This document shows, one piece after another, positions 18,400-26,795 of a stretch of 38,862 bases of DNA. The notes beneath the pieces were generated by a model. That model ran no database searches. It saw only the letters and a program-made list of their open reading frames with translations, and was not told where the DNA came from. Position 1 is the first letter of the stretch. Every line of letters starts with the position of its first letter. The translations under genes and the position numbers were made by a program. Source of the DNA: Campylobacteraceae bacterium (GTDB taxonomy: Bacteria > Campylobacterota > Campylobacteria > Campylobacterales > Sulfurovaceae); the NCBI GenBank assembly GCA_027081405.1, contig JALWKO010000064.1, positions 1 to 38,862 on the forward strand, given 5' to 3'.

Positions 18400-19005
18400 A
18401 TGTATTGCCGATGGATCAAGCCGCTGTTGGATCGTGTGACGGCGGCAGTGCTGCTCATCCTCCTCTCCCCCATTATGCTGGTCGTGGCGGGGCTTATCCG
18501 ATGGAAGCTGGGGGGTCCCGTCCTTTTCCGGCAGCGCCGCCCCGGCAAAGATGGTAAAATTTTTACGATATACAAATTTCGTACCATGAGTGACGATCGG
18601 GACGAAAAGGGCGAACTCCTCCCCGATGCGATGCGGCTAAAAGGGATCGGCAAAACGATCCGCGCTTTGAGCCTGGACGAACTGCCTCAGCTGTTCAACG
18701 TGCTGAAAGGGGAGATGAGTTTCGTCGGTCCACGGCCGTTGCTGGAGGAGTATCTGCCGCTTTATACCGAACGCCAGGCGCGCCGCCACGAAGTCAAACC
18801 GGGCATCACCGGCTGGGCGCAGGTCAACGGCCGAAACGCCATCAGCTGGGAGGAGAAATTCGAGTATGACGTATGGTATGTCGACCATTGCTCCTTTTGG
18901 CTCGATCTGAAAATCGTGGCGCTAACGATACGCAAAGTGTTCAAAAAAGAAGGGATCAGCCAGGAAGGAAACGCGACGATGGAGAAATTCAAAGGGAGCC
19001 GATGA
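18400..19005 (+). CDS. pglC: Undecaprenyl phosphate N,N'-diacetylbacillosamine 1-phosphate transferase (PglC)
   Basis: PglC is the monotopic phosphoglycosyltransferase that starts the glycan by moving phospho-bacillosamine from the UDP-sugar to undecaprenyl phosphate on the cytoplasmic face. At 201 aa it is of normal length. It has the N-terminal re-entrant hydrophobic helix [38 protein letters not shown], the catalytic Asp-Glu dyad in [12 protein letters not shown] (Asp93, Glu94), [17 protein letters not shown] and [14 protein letters not shown]. It starts 2 bases after pglA and its stop overlaps the next ATG (ATGA). In Campylobacter pglD follows directly; here six other genes intervene. Confidence 0.95.
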   Translation: MYCRWIKPLLDRVTAAVLLILLSPIMLVVAGLIRWKLGGPVLFRQRRPGKDGKIFTIYKFRTMSDDRDEKGELLPDAMRLKGIGKTIRALSLDELPQLFNVLKGEMSFVGPRPLLEEYLPLYTERQARRHEVKPGITGWAQVNGRNAISWEEKFEYDVWYVDHCSFWLDLKIVALTIRKVFKKEGISQEGNATMEKFKGSR

Positions 19006-20582
19006 GTACGATCCATTTTCTGTCCAACATGATCGTTCAGCCGGTGGGGCAGCATCTGGGCAAGTTCTATCGGTGCACCTATGCCGATTTGGATGCGATC
19101 GTCCCGACGCTTAGCGGCCGGGTGGATGCCGAGTATCTGGTATTGCTGCTCGATCCGCGGTTTTTTTATGATTTCCATATCGACGAGGGGGCTCTGGAGC
19201 GGGCGCGGATGCTCGAGGGGCTTTTGCAGACCTTCCGTAGCAAGAACCGGGCGAAGATTCTTTTGGGGAACGTCGATGACGATTTTTTGACCCCCGATAC
19301 CGCCTCTCGTACCCGGAGCTTCGGGAAGCTGATGGAACTCAACGCCTATCTAGAAAGCTTCAAAGAAAAAATCAGTGATATAGAGATCGTCGATCTGTTC
19401 GGCCTGGCCCACAGGATGGGACGCGAACGGCTCTACAACGAAAAAAACCGCTATCTCTTTCAATCCCCTTTCACTCTGGAGGGGGCCAAGGAACTGGCCC
19501 GCCTCATCGACGGTGCGATCGAGCGCTTCGAAGTGAAGCGCAAAAAGGTGATCGTCGTAGACGGGGACAATACCCTCTGGGGCGGGATCGTCGGGGAAGA
19601 CGGGATCGACGGCGTCGCCTGCGACGAAAACTACCCCGGGATCGCCTACAAGCGCTTCCAGCAGTTTCTTCTCACCCTCAAAGCAAGCGGCCTGGTTCTG
19701 GCTCTGGTGAGCAAAAACAACGAAGCCGACGTGGTCGAGCTTTTTCAGAAGCGTAGGATGCCGCTCAGGTTGGAGGATTTTGTCACCACCCGGATCAACT
19801 GGAACCCCAAAAGCCAAAACATCGCCGAAATCGCCGAGGAGCTCAACCTGGGGCTGGAGAGTTTCCTCTTTATCGACGACAACCTTTTCGAGATCGGAGA
19901 GGTTCGCAAGGCGTTGCCGATGGTCGACACCCGCCGTTTCGATCCCGACGATCCCTTATCCAGCATCGAAGTGATCGCATCCGACCCCAGCCTCCAGGCG
20001 ATCCTCGTCACCGAAGAGGATCGACGCAAAAGCGAACAGTACGCCTCCGAGCGGGCCCGCGGAGAGATCCTCAAAAGCGCGCCCGATCTGGAAAGTTTCA
20101 TCAAAAGCCTCCACATCCGGATCATCTGGTGGCGCAACAACCGCTCCCAATTGGGCCGTATCACCCAGCTGATCAACAAAACCAACCAGTTCAACCTCAC
20201 CACCCGCCGCTACACCCAGGCGGAGGTGGAGGCCTTGATGGAGACGGCGGAGGTCTTTTCGTTCAAGGTCGAAGACGATCTGGGCGATATGGGGATCGTC
20301 GGCGTCGTCATCGTCAAAGCGGGGCATATCGATACCTTTTTGCTCAGTTGCCGGGTACTGGGGCGGGGGATCGAAGATCGGATCATGGACATCGTCGTCC
20401 GGGAGACCGATCTCAAAAGCGCCGAATACATCCCGAGCTCTAAAAACATGCAAGTCGAAGATCTCTACGAGAAACTGGGCTTTGAGGTGGAAGATCGCAA
20501 CGACGAAGGAGTCAAACGGTACCGCTACGTGGGCAAAACACCGGGCCGGGAATACATCACTATCCAAAGGGGCGAATCGTGA
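19002..20582 (+). CDS. FkbH-like HAD-superfamily protein (possible glyceryl-ACP forming enzyme)
   Basis: A 526-aa FkbH-type protein. The HAD IIIC motif [18 protein letters not shown] places the DXDXT signature at 187-191 (Asp187, Asp189); [10 protein letters not shown] and [12 protein letters not shown] supply the second and third HAD motifs. The N-terminal about 170 residues look like the SGNH-type region of FkbH proteins, and the C-terminus ([21 protein letters not shown]... [14 protein letters not shown]) is the GNAT-like end. Studied FkbH proteins take a glyceryl unit from 1,3-bisphosphoglycerate and load it on an acyl carrier protein; the next gene is an ACP, consistent with that. ATG 19002 overlaps the pglC stop. 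Substrate is inferred from family and context. Confidence 0.85.
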   Translation: MSTIHFLSNMIVQPVGQHLGKFYRCTYADLDAIVPTLSGRVDAEYLVLLLDPRFFYDFHIDEGALERARMLEGLLQTFRSKNRAKILLGNVDDDFLTPDTASRTRSFGKLMELNAYLESFKEKISDIEIVDLFGLAHRMGRERLYNEKNRYLFQSPFTLEGAKELARLIDGAIERFEVKRKKVIVVDGDNTLWGGIVGEDGIDGVACDENYPGIAYKRFQQFLLTLKASGLVLALVSKNNEADVVELFQKRRMPLRLEDFVTTRINWNPKSQNIAEIAEELNLGLESFLFIDDNLFEIGEVRKALPMVDTRRFDPDDPLSSIEVIASDPSLQAILVTEEDRRKSEQYASERARGEILKSAPDLESFIKSLHIRIIWWRNNRSQLGRITQLINKTNQFNLTTRRYTQAEVEALMETAEVFSFKVEDDLGDMGIVGVVIVKAGHIDTFLLSCRVLGRGIEDRIMDIVVRETDLKSAEYIPSSKNMQVEDLYEKLGFEVEDRNDEGVKRYRYVGKTPGREYITIQRGES

Positions 20583-20863
20583 ATGACGCAATCGAAACCA
20601 TCGTGCTGGAATCCATTGCACGGATCAACAAAGATCTGGACAATCCCAAACTCCGCCATCCCGCACCGGACGATCCGCTTTTCGCCGAACTCGATTCGAT
20701 GGCGGTACTCGATCTGATCCTCGAGATCGAAGCCCGGCTCCAGGAGCATCTGGGACGCTACGTCCAAATCGCCGACGAACGGAGCATGGATCCGCAAAAA
20801 ACTCCGTTTTTGACCGTGCAAAGCGCGATCGAACACGTGCGCGAAAGGGCGGACAATGGCTAA
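20579..20863 (+). CDS. Acyl carrier protein
   Basis: A 94-aa acidic, helical carrier protein. The phosphopantetheine attachment serine is in FAELDSMAVLDLIL (Ser40), where DSM replaces the usual DSL. The GTG start at 20579 overlaps the TGA of the FkbH-like gene, implying coupled translation. Being paired with FkbH, it is the best candidate to receive a glyceryl or related acyl unit, which would then pass to the ketoacyl synthase-like protein encoded next (inference). It is slightly longer than housekeeping AcpP, with an unusual Pro/Asp-rich region after helix II. The fatty-acid AcpP of the organism should lie elsewhere. Confidence 0.85.
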   Translation: MNDAIETIVLESIARINKDLDNPKLRHPAPDDPLFAELDSMAVLDLILEIEARLQEHLGRYVQIADERSMDPQKTPFLTVQSAIEHVRERADNG

Positions 20864-21932
20864 GGTCCGCTTCGACAAGGGGGCGATCAAGGCCATCGTC
20901 ACCACCGTGGGCGATCGGCTGCTATCGATCGACGAGGAGGCCGAGAAGTTCGGTTACGACGAGCGGACCCTCAAGCGGGTCAAAAAAAGCATGGGCTTTC
21001 ACACCCGTCGCGTCGTGAGCGACCCGTCGGTATGCACCAGCGATTTGTGCGCCCAGTCGGCCGGGAGGCTTTTTGAGCTTACCGGCGTCGATCCCGCATC
21101 GATCGATGCGCTCATCATGGTGACGCAGACCCCCGATTATCGGGCACCCTCCACGGCGATCATCCTCCAGGACCGTCTGGGGCTAGGTACCGGGACCGTG
21201 GCATTTGACATCAATCTGGGCTGCAGCGGCTTCATCAACGGCCTCTATACCGCCTATGCGATGATCGCTTCGGGGTTGCAACGGGTGCTTTTGTGCGTCG
21301 GTGACGTGGCGAGCAAATTTGCCTACGAGCGGGACAAGGTGCTCACGCCGCTCATGGGGGATGCGGGGAGTGCGATCTTGATCGAGGCGGAAGCGTCCGA
21401 GAGCCATTTCGTGCTCCATAGCGACGGCAGCGGTTTCGAGCATCTTATCATCCCCGCCGGGGGGTGTCGCTATCCGTGCAGTCTGGAAGCGCTGGAGCCC
21501 AAAGCGCGTCCCGACGGAGCCGTGCGTCGGGATGTGGATATGTACATGAACGGCGGGGAGATTTTCAATTTCACCCTCAAAGCGGTGCCGGAGATGTTTG
21601 ACGAACTCTTCGCTTTCGCCGGAGTCGAAAAGGAGCGGATCGATTATTTCGTCCTCCATCAGGCCAACCGCTACATCCTCCAAAACATCGCCAAACGGAT
21701 CGGAGTGGACGAGGAGCGCCTCCCGATGAAGACCGTCACCGAATACGGTAATCAAAACTCCGCTTCGATCCCCGGGACGATCAATGCCTTTTTGCATGAG
21801 CCCTTTTCGGGCCGATCGCTCCGTTCGGTTTTCGCCGGTTTCGGGATCGGTCTGAGCTGGGGGGCGTGTCTCGTCGAGACCGACGGCATCGTCGCCCCCG
21901 AACCTCTCATTTACAAAGGAGCCTCCACATGA
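20856..21932 (+). CDS. 3-oxoacyl-ACP synthase III-like (KAS III/FabH family) protein
   Basis: A 358-aa thiolase-fold enzyme. The full KAS III triad is present: Cys123 in NLGCSGFINGL, His268 in VLHQANRYIL and Asn299 in EYGNQNSASIP. Enzymes of this family either condense an acyl-CoA with malonyl-ACP or act as acyltransferases in secondary metabolism and flagellin/O-antigen glycosylation clusters. Placed between two ACP genes in a pgl locus, it probably handles a specialised acyl chain and is not the housekeeping FabH. ATG 20856 overlaps the ACP gene by 8 bases. The product cannot be predicted from sequence. Confidence 0.9.
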   Translation: MAKVRFDKGAIKAIVTTVGDRLLSIDEEAEKFGYDERTLKRVKKSMGFHTRRVVSDPSVCTSDLCAQSAGRLFELTGVDPASIDALIMVTQTPDYRAPSTAIILQDRLGLGTGTVAFDINLGCSGFINGLYTAYAMIASGLQRVLLCVGDVASKFAYERDKVLTPLMGDAGSAILIEAEASESHFVLHSDGSGFEHLIIPAGGCRYPCSLEALEPKARPDGAVRRDVDMYMNGGEIFNFTLKAVPEMFDELFAFAGVEKERIDYFVLHQANRYILQNIAKRIGVDEERLPMKTVTEYGNQNSASIPGTINAFLHEPFSGRSLRSVFAGFGIGLSWGACLVETDGIVAPEPLIYKGAST

Positions 21933-22156
21933 GCCTGGAAGAATTCCTCGAAGGGATCGCCGAAGCCCTCGACACCGAAAACGAATTGACTCCGGAAACA
22001 GAGTTGGAGAGAATCGACGAATACGATTCGATCGGAGTGCTCAGCCTCATGAGCTATTTGGACGAGATGGGGATCAAGGCTACTCCGGCCGATTTCGAAA
22101 AATTCCGCACCGTCGCCGATCTCGTCGCTTTGGCGGGAGAGAAAATCGATGGCTAA
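21929..22156 (+). CDS. Acyl carrier protein
   Basis: A 75-aa acyl carrier protein, of typical length. Phosphopantetheine attachment is expected at Ser34 in IDEYDSIGVLSLMSYL. The start at ATG 21929 overlaps the KAS III stop (ATGA) and is supported by AAAGGAG at 21915-21921; an upstream ATG at 21866 lies inside the KAS III gene and adds no plausible sequence. Together with the ACP at 20579 it gives the cassette two distinct carriers, for instance one for a starter or glyceryl unit and one for the extender or final acyl chain (inference). The stop overlaps the next gene by 8 bases. Confidence 0.87.
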   Translation: MSLEEFLEGIAEALDTENELTPETELERIDEYDSIGVLSLMSYLDEMGIKATPADFEKFRTVADLVALAGEKIDG

Positions 22157-22865
22157 TATTCTGGTCGTCGGAGCCAGCAGCGGGATCGGCCGGGCCACCG
22201 CCGTGCGACTCGCTTCCGAACACCGGGTCTTTGCGATGGCCCGTCGTGCCGATCGCCTCGGTGAGCTGGAAGCGGAAGGGATCGTACCGGTTCCGTTTGA
22301 CGTGCGGGACCTGGAAGCGATCGTCCCGACGCTCAAAACGCTGGCCAAAGAGCACGGCCCCTTCGCTTCGCTCGTTTACTGTGCGGGGGTGCAGTCGATC
22401 AAACCGATCCGGATGCTCAAGGTGGACGAGACCGAGGAGCTCTACCGGGTCAACGCCGTCGCGCCTCTGTTTTTCGCCAAAGCTTTCGCGTCCCGGTCGG
22501 TACACGATCCGGACACCCTTCCGTCGCTGACTTTCGTCTCGTCCATTGCGGCTCAGCGGGCCGAAAAAGGGATCGTTGCCTACGGCGCGACGAAAGCGGC
22601 GCTTGATCAGACGGTTCGCGGCCTGGCCAAAGAACTGGCGCCCATTCGGGTCAATGCGGTGGTACCCGGGTTTTTGCGCACCGAAATGACCGAGCGTTTC
22701 GCCCATGTCTACGACGAAGCCTTCATCGAGCGGATCCGCTCGGAATATCCGCTCGGCCTGGGCGAGGTGGAGGATGTGGCGGAGCTGATCGCGTTTCTGA
22801 TCGGCCCCAAGGCCCGCTATCTCACCGGCGAGGTGATCCGAATCGACGGGGGAGGGGCGCTATGA
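22149..22865 (+). CDS. Short-chain dehydrogenase/reductase, FabG-like
   Basis: A 238-aa classical SDR. It shows the cofactor motif VVGASSGIGRA (residues 6-16), the NAG-equivalent VYCAGVQ, the catalytic serine in FVSSIAAQ and YGATKAALDQ (Tyr145, Lys149), and the C-terminal LTGEVIRIDGGGAL common to FabG-type enzymes. A ketoreductase acting on a 3-oxoacyl-ACP made by the neighbouring KAS III-like enzyme is the natural reading, giving a 3-hydroxyacyl group; a sugar or other carbonyl substrate is possible. The gene overlaps both neighbours (8 bases upstream, 4 downstream), so it is part of the same coupled cassette. Confidence 0.88.
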   Translation: MANILVVGASSGIGRATAVRLASEHRVFAMARRADRLGELEAEGIVPVPFDVRDLEAIVPTLKTLAKEHGPFASLVYCAGVQSIKPIRMLKVDETEELYRVNAVAPLFFAKAFASRSVHDPDTLPSLTFVSSIAAQRAEKGIVAYGATKAALDQTVRGLAKELAPIRVNAVVPGFLRTEMTERFAHVYDEAFIERIRSEYPLGLGEVEDVAELIAFLIGPKARYLTGEVIRIDGGGAL

Positions 22866-23239
22866 CGATCGATCATATCGGATTCGTCGTCCCCGATACG
22901 GAAGCCTACCTGCGTCATCTCCCTCTGCACGAGGTGCTCAAGAGTCTCTACGATCCCCTGCAGCAGGCACAGTTGACCCTCGTGGACGGCGGGACGACCC
23001 GGATCGAGCTGATCGAGCCCCGTTCGGAAGAGTCGTTTACCTGGAATTTTCTCCAAAAGGGGGGCGGGTGGCATCATATCTGCTACGCGGTCGCCGATGA
23101 GGCCGAAGCGAAAGAGGCGATTCGGAACGCCCGGATGATCTTGGTGCGCGGGCCGATGGAGGCGCCGCTGCTTGAGGGTGAAGTGCTCTTCGCCCGGAAC
23201 CGCAATCGTGAAATGGTGGAGTTCGTATGGCGCGCGTAG
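22862..23239 (+). CDS. VOC-superfamily (glyoxalase/methylmalonyl-CoA epimerase-like) protein
   Basis: A 125-aa vicinal-oxygen-chelate protein. It begins MTIDHIGFVVPDTEAYL, with the metal-binding His of the first module; IELIEP and GGGWHHICYAVAD supply further ligand positions (Glu and His), and the terminal EMVEFVW carries the last Glu. The arrangement resembles methylmalonyl-CoA epimerase, though it is a short single-domain pair. In this cassette it may epimerise or otherwise act on an acyl-thioester intermediate; this is conjecture. ATG 22862 overlaps the SDR stop (ATGA), and the 3' end overlaps pglD by 13 bases. Confidence 0.8.
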   Translation: MTIDHIGFVVPDTEAYLRHLPLHEVLKSLYDPLQQAQLTLVDGGTTRIELIEPRSEESFTWNFLQKGGGWHHICYAVADEAEAKEAIRNARMILVRGPMEAPLLEGEVLFARNRNREMVEFVWRA

Positions 23240-23862
23240 CGATTATCGGGGGTGGGGGATTCGCCAAGGAAGTGATCGAAGTGGCCCGGATGAATGGACA
23301 CGAAATCGTCGGGATTTTCGCCCGGGAAAATTCGCTGGAGCGCTATCCCCATCTGGGCTACCTGGATGAAATGCTGACCTTGCGGGATCGCTACGATGCC
23401 GTGCATATCGCCGTCGGGGCGGTCAACCGTCAGGGGATGCACAATCGTCGGGAGATTTTGGAGTTTCTCCGGCGCCACGACATCCCCATGATCTCCCTCG
23501 TCTCCCCCAAAGCCGATCTCGGCGAGGGGGTTTCGGTGGGCGAAGGGGTCTATATCGGTCATCGGGTCCTCATCTCCTGTGACGCACAGATTGCCGATGC
23601 GGTACTCATCAACCAGGGGGCGGTGATCGGGCACGACTGTAGGATCGAAGAGAACGTCTCCATCGCCCCGCTCGTTTTTTTGGGAGGCAACGTCCGGATG
23701 GGACGCGATACGATGATCGGCGCTCGGGCGACCGTGCGCCAGGGATTGCGGATCGATCCGGAGTGCCTGATCGGAATGGGATCGCTCGTGATCAAAAATC
23801 TCAAAGCGGGCTGCACGACGCTGCAAATGCCCAGTAAAATTTATGGACCCGCTGATGGCTGA
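23227..23862 (+). CDS. pglD: UDP-N-acetylbacillosamine N-acetyltransferase (PglD)
   Basis: PglD acetylates the 4-amino group of UDP-4-amino-sugar to UDP-diNAc-bacillosamine. The 211-aa protein has an N-terminal Rossmann-like UDP-binding region ARVAIIGGGGFAKEVIEVA and a C-terminal left-handed beta-helix of hexapeptide repeats (GVYIGHRVLIS... VLINQGAVIGHDCRIEE... and ASVRQGLRI-type repeats). The likely catalytic histidine is His136 in VIGHDC. It is preceded by the acyl cassette instead of pglC; if that cassette supplies an alternative acyl group, a different transferase or this one would have to use it (inference). It overlaps pglE by 20 bases. Confidence 0.92.
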   Translation: MARVAIIGGGGFAKEVIEVARMNGHEIVGIFARENSLERYPHLGYLDEMLTLRDRYDAVHIAVGAVNRQGMHNRREILEFLRRHDIPMISLVSPKADLGEGVSVGEGVYIGHRVLISCDAQIADAVLINQGAVIGHDCRIEENVSIAPLVFLGGNVRMGRDTMIGARATVRQGLRIDPECLIGMGSLVIKNLKAGCTTLQMPSKIYGPADG

Positions 23863-24952
23863 GCGCCTTTTTCTCTCTCCACCCCACATGGGACCCAACG
23901 CCCGCCGGTACGTGCAGGAGGTCTTTGAGAGCAACTACATCGCTCCGCTGGGGGAGTTCGTCGACCGCTTCGAAGCGGCGGTGAGCGACTATGTGGGGGT
24001 TCCCGCCGCCGCGGCGACGGTCTCGGGGACTGCGGCGATCCATCTGGCTCTCCGATTGGCCGGGGTGGAAAGGGGCGATCGAGTTCTGGCTTCCACGCTG
24101 ACTTTCATCGGATCGGTGGCCCCCATCCGTTATCTGGGGGCCGAACCGATCTTCATCGATAGTGATGAAAGCTGGAACGCCGATCTCGCACTGGTGGAGG
24201 AGGCGATCCATCGGGAGCGGCCCAAAGCGTTCGTATTGACGCACCTCTACGGCCAGAGTGCCCAAGTCGACCGGATCGCCCAAATGTGCAAGCGTTACGA
24301 CGTCATCCTCATCGAAGACGCCGCCGAAAGCCTCGGCGCGACCCTGCACGGCCGCCACACCGGGACTTTCGGGGAATTCGGGATCTACTCGTTCAACGGA
24401 AACAAGATCGTCACCACCGGAGGGGGCGGCATGTTGGTGGGGCACAATCGTGAAGCGATCGCCCATGCCCGCAAGCTCGCTTCCCAAGCCCGAGAGCCCG
24501 TCGTATGGTACGAGCACGAGGAGATCGGATACAATTACCGTATGAGCAACGTCCTGGCCGCGATAGGGGTGGATCAGATGGAGGTGCTCCCCGAGCGGAT
24601 CGAAAAGAAACGGCAGATTTTTGCATGGTATCGGGAATGTCTGGAAGATCTGGAAGGGGTCGAATGGATGCCCGAAATTTCCGGTAGCCGCGGGAATCGC
24701 TGGCTAAGCACCCTGACCCTCCGTCGCGCGGATCCGCTCAAGATCGTCGCGGCGTTGGGAGACAAAAACATCGAAGCGCGTCCCCTGTGGAAACCGATGC
24801 ACCTGCAGCCGGTCTTTGCCGGAGCGAAGATCTACGGCGCAAAGGTGAGTGAGCGGCTCTTTGCGCGGGGGCTGTGTCTGCCCAGCGGAACCCAAATGGA
24901 TCGCACGGACGTGGAACGGGTCTGCGACGCGTTGCGGAGGGCGCTGCGATGA
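23843..24952 (+). CDS. pglE: UDP-4-keto-6-deoxy-GlcNAc C4 aminotransferase (PglE)
   Basis: PglE is a PLP-dependent DegT/DnrJ/EryC1-family aminotransferase that makes UDP-4-amino-4,6-dideoxy-GlcNAc from the PglF product using glutamate. The 369-aa protein contains RLFLSPPHMGPNARRYVQEVF at the N-terminus, VLTHLYGQSAQVD, VILIEDAAESLGATLHG and the Schiff-base lysine in YSFNGNKIVTTGGGG (Lys188). Two starts are possible, ATG 23843 and ATG 23855; neither has a clear ribosome-binding site because both lie within the pglD end. The stop overlaps the pglF ATG. Confidence 0.94.
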   Translation: MDPLMAERLFLSPPHMGPNARRYVQEVFESNYIAPLGEFVDRFEAAVSDYVGVPAAAATVSGTAAIHLALRLAGVERGDRVLASTLTFIGSVAPIRYLGAEPIFIDSDESWNADLALVEEAIHRERPKAFVLTHLYGQSAQVDRIAQMCKRYDVILIEDAAESLGATLHGRHTGTFGEFGIYSFNGNKIVTTGGGGMLVGHNREAIAHARKLASQAREPVVWYEHEEIGYNYRMSNVLAAIGVDQMEVLPERIEKKRQIFAWYRECLEDLEGVEWMPEISGSRGNRWLSTLTLRRADPLKIVAALGDKNIEARPLWKPMHLQPVFAGAKIYGAKVSERLFARGLCLPSGTQMDRTDVERVCDALRRALR

Positions 24953-26781
24953 ACTGGCGTCGTTGGCTCCGCCCTTCGGTGCGCAAACGGTTCGCCTTTT
25001 TTCTGGTGATGGATGCTCTGCTGTCCCTTTTTAGCCTCTATTCGGCCTACCTGCTTCGGTTCAATTTCCACATTCCCCCCTTTTATCTGCGCCATTTCTG
25101 GCTGATCTATTTCACCCTTCTGGCTCTCAAGCTCGCCGCGATGTACTGGCAACGCCAGTACCGGATCGTCTGGCGTTTCTATGGGGTGGGGGATCTGTTG
25201 CGGCTTATTATGGCCCATCTCGCCGCCTATGGGCTCTTCGTGGGGGTTCTTTACCTTTTCTACGACCAGTACAAGCCGTTCGCACGGAGCATCTTCATCA
25301 CCGATTTTTTTCTCTCGATCCTTTTGCTGGGGGGCTTGCGGCTGGCCAAGGGGATCATTCTCGAAAAGACCCTCCCCGAGGGGGTCAAGCCGACACTGAT
25401 CGTCGGGGTGGGGGATGCGATGATTCCGGTGCTCCGATCGCTGGGGCGGATCGCTCCGCAGTACCGCCCCGTGGGGATCGTCGCCTGGGGGGACCGCTCC
25501 ACCGTCGGGGGGCGGATCGGGGATCTGCCGGTCCATCCCCCCGAAGCGCTCGAGTCGCTGGCCCGCCGCCACCGGGTCCATACGGTGATCCTGGCCGAGG
25601 ACCTGCCCCCTGCGGAGCTCAACTCCCTCGTGGAGCGTCTGGAGCGCTCGGGGGTGCGGCAGATCAAACGGATCCGCCTCCTGGAGGGGGAGGCCGAGCG
25701 GCTGGAGGATATCGACATCGCCGATCTGCTGGCCCGGGAGCCCAAGGACCTCGATACCGAAGCGATCGGCGCGTTTCTGCGGGGCAAACGGGTGCTGGTG
25801 ACCGGGGCCGGGGGGAGCATCGGCAGCGAAATCTGCCGTCAGGCCCTCCGCTTCGACGCCGAACGCCTGATCCTCGTGGAGAACGGGGAATACAATCTGT
25901 ACAAAATCACCGAGGAGCTGGACGATCCTCGATGCGTCCCGGAGCTCGTTTCGGTGACCGAGAAGGAGGCCCTGGAGCGGGTATTTGAGCGCCACCGCCC
26001 CGAGATCGTCATCCACGCCGCGGCCTACAAACATGTGCCGCTGTGTGAAGCCAACCCCGATACGGCGCTGCGCAACAACGTTCTGGGGGTGATGCACGTG
26101 ATCGATTTGGCCATCGCGTATGGAGCGCGGAAGGTGGTCAACATTTCCAGCGACAAGGCGGTGCGCCCCACCAACGTCATGGGGGCGAGCAAGCGGATCG
26201 GGGAGCTCTACGCCCAGAACGTCCCCTCCGGGGAGACCGAGATCGTTTCGGTCCGTTTCGGCAACGTCCTGGGGAGCAGCGGGAGCGTGGTCCCCAAATT
26301 CAAGGAGCAGATCGAGCGGGGCGGGCCGGTGACGGTGACCCATCCCGAGATGCGCCGCTATTTCATGCTCATCCCCGAAGCGTGCCAGCTCGTGCTCCAG
26401 GCGGCGGCGATGGCCAAGGGGGGAGAGCTCTTCATCCTCGACATGGGGGAGCCGGTCAAAATCGTCGATCTAGCCCGGAAGATGATCCGCCTCTACGGCA
26501 AAGAGGGGGAGGTGGAGATCGTCTTTACGGGACTGCGTCCCGGAGAGAAGCTCTACGAGGAGCTCCTCATCAGCGAGGCCGAGTGCAAAACCCGCTACGA
26601 ATCGATCTACGTGGCGGGGAAGACCGAATACCCCATCGACGCGCTCCGGCGGGATATCGAGGCGCTGCTGGAGGCCGAGGAGAAGCGGGACCACCTGCGC
26701 AAAATCGTCCCGGAGTATCGCCCCGAAGGGGACCGTGAGCCTCCCCAAAGCCCCGATGGGGTACAATCCCGACAAAGTTGA
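24949..26781 (+). CDS. pglF: UDP-N-acetylglucosamine 4,6-dehydratase, membrane-bound (PglF)
   Basis: PglF catalyses the first step of bacillosamine synthesis, converting UDP-GlcNAc to the 4-keto-6-deoxy sugar. The 610-aa protein has four N-terminal membrane helices (for example FFLVMDALLSLFSLYSAYLL and SIFITDFFLSILLLGGL), a linker Rossmann region (PTLIVGVGDAM), and the C-terminal dehydratase with VLVTGAGGSIGSEICRQAL and the HAAAYKHVPLCEANP and NISSDKAVRPTNVMGASKRIGE stretches typical of the PglF/FlaA1 group. ATG 24949 overlaps the pglE stop and has GGAGG at 24936-24940; an in-frame ATG at 24874 lies in pglE. It closes the coupled glycan locus. Confidence 0.94.
   Translation: MNWRRWLRPSVRKRFAFFLVMDALLSLFSLYSAYLLRFNFHIPPFYLRHFWLIYFTLLALKLAAMYWQRQYRIVWRFYGVGDLLRLIMAHLAAYGLFVGVLYLFYDQYKPFARSIFITDFFLSILLLGGLRLAKGIILEKTLPEGVKPTLIVGVGDAMIPVLRSLGRIAPQYRPVGIVAWGDRSTVGGRIGDLPVHPPEALESLARRHRVHTVILAEDLPPAELNSLVERLERSGVRQIKRIRLLEGEAERLEDIDIADLLAREPKDLDTEAIGAFLRGKRVLVTGAGGSIGSEICRQALRFDAERLILVENGEYNLYKITEELDDPRCVPELVSVTEKEALERVFERHRPEIVIHAAAYKHVPLCEANPDTALRNNVLGVMHVIDLAIAYGARKVVNISSDKAVRPTNVMGASKRIGELYAQNVPSGETEIVSVRFGNVLGSSGSVVPKFKEQIERGGPVTVTHPEMRRYFMLIPEACQLVLQAAAMAKGGELFILDMGEPVKIVDLARKMIRLYGKEGEVEIVFTGLRPGEKLYEELLISEAECKTRYESIYVAGKTEYPIDALRRDIEALLEAEEKRDHLRKIVPEYRPEGDREPPQSPDGVQSRQS
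26762..26767 (+). promoter_or_regulatory. Putative -10 element for gltX
   Basis: TACAAT at 26762-26767 within the end of pglF, in the context GGGTACAATCCCGA. It is nearly identical to the site upstream of moaD (29105-29110) and lies 29 bp before the gltX ATG. It would let gltX be transcribed independently of the glycan locus. Inferred from motif and position only. Confidence 0.5.
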
Positions 26782-26795
26782 GTGAAGGATCAGCG

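Noticed and set aside
18873-19001. Upstream extension of the FkbH-like gene
   Set aside because: It lies within pglC and encodes Arg/Gln-rich sequence; ATG 19002 overlaps the pglC stop like its neighbours.
24832-26343. Minus-strand open frame of 503 codons opposite pglF
   Set aside because: Shadow of pglF; composition is that of an antisense frame and there is no family pattern.
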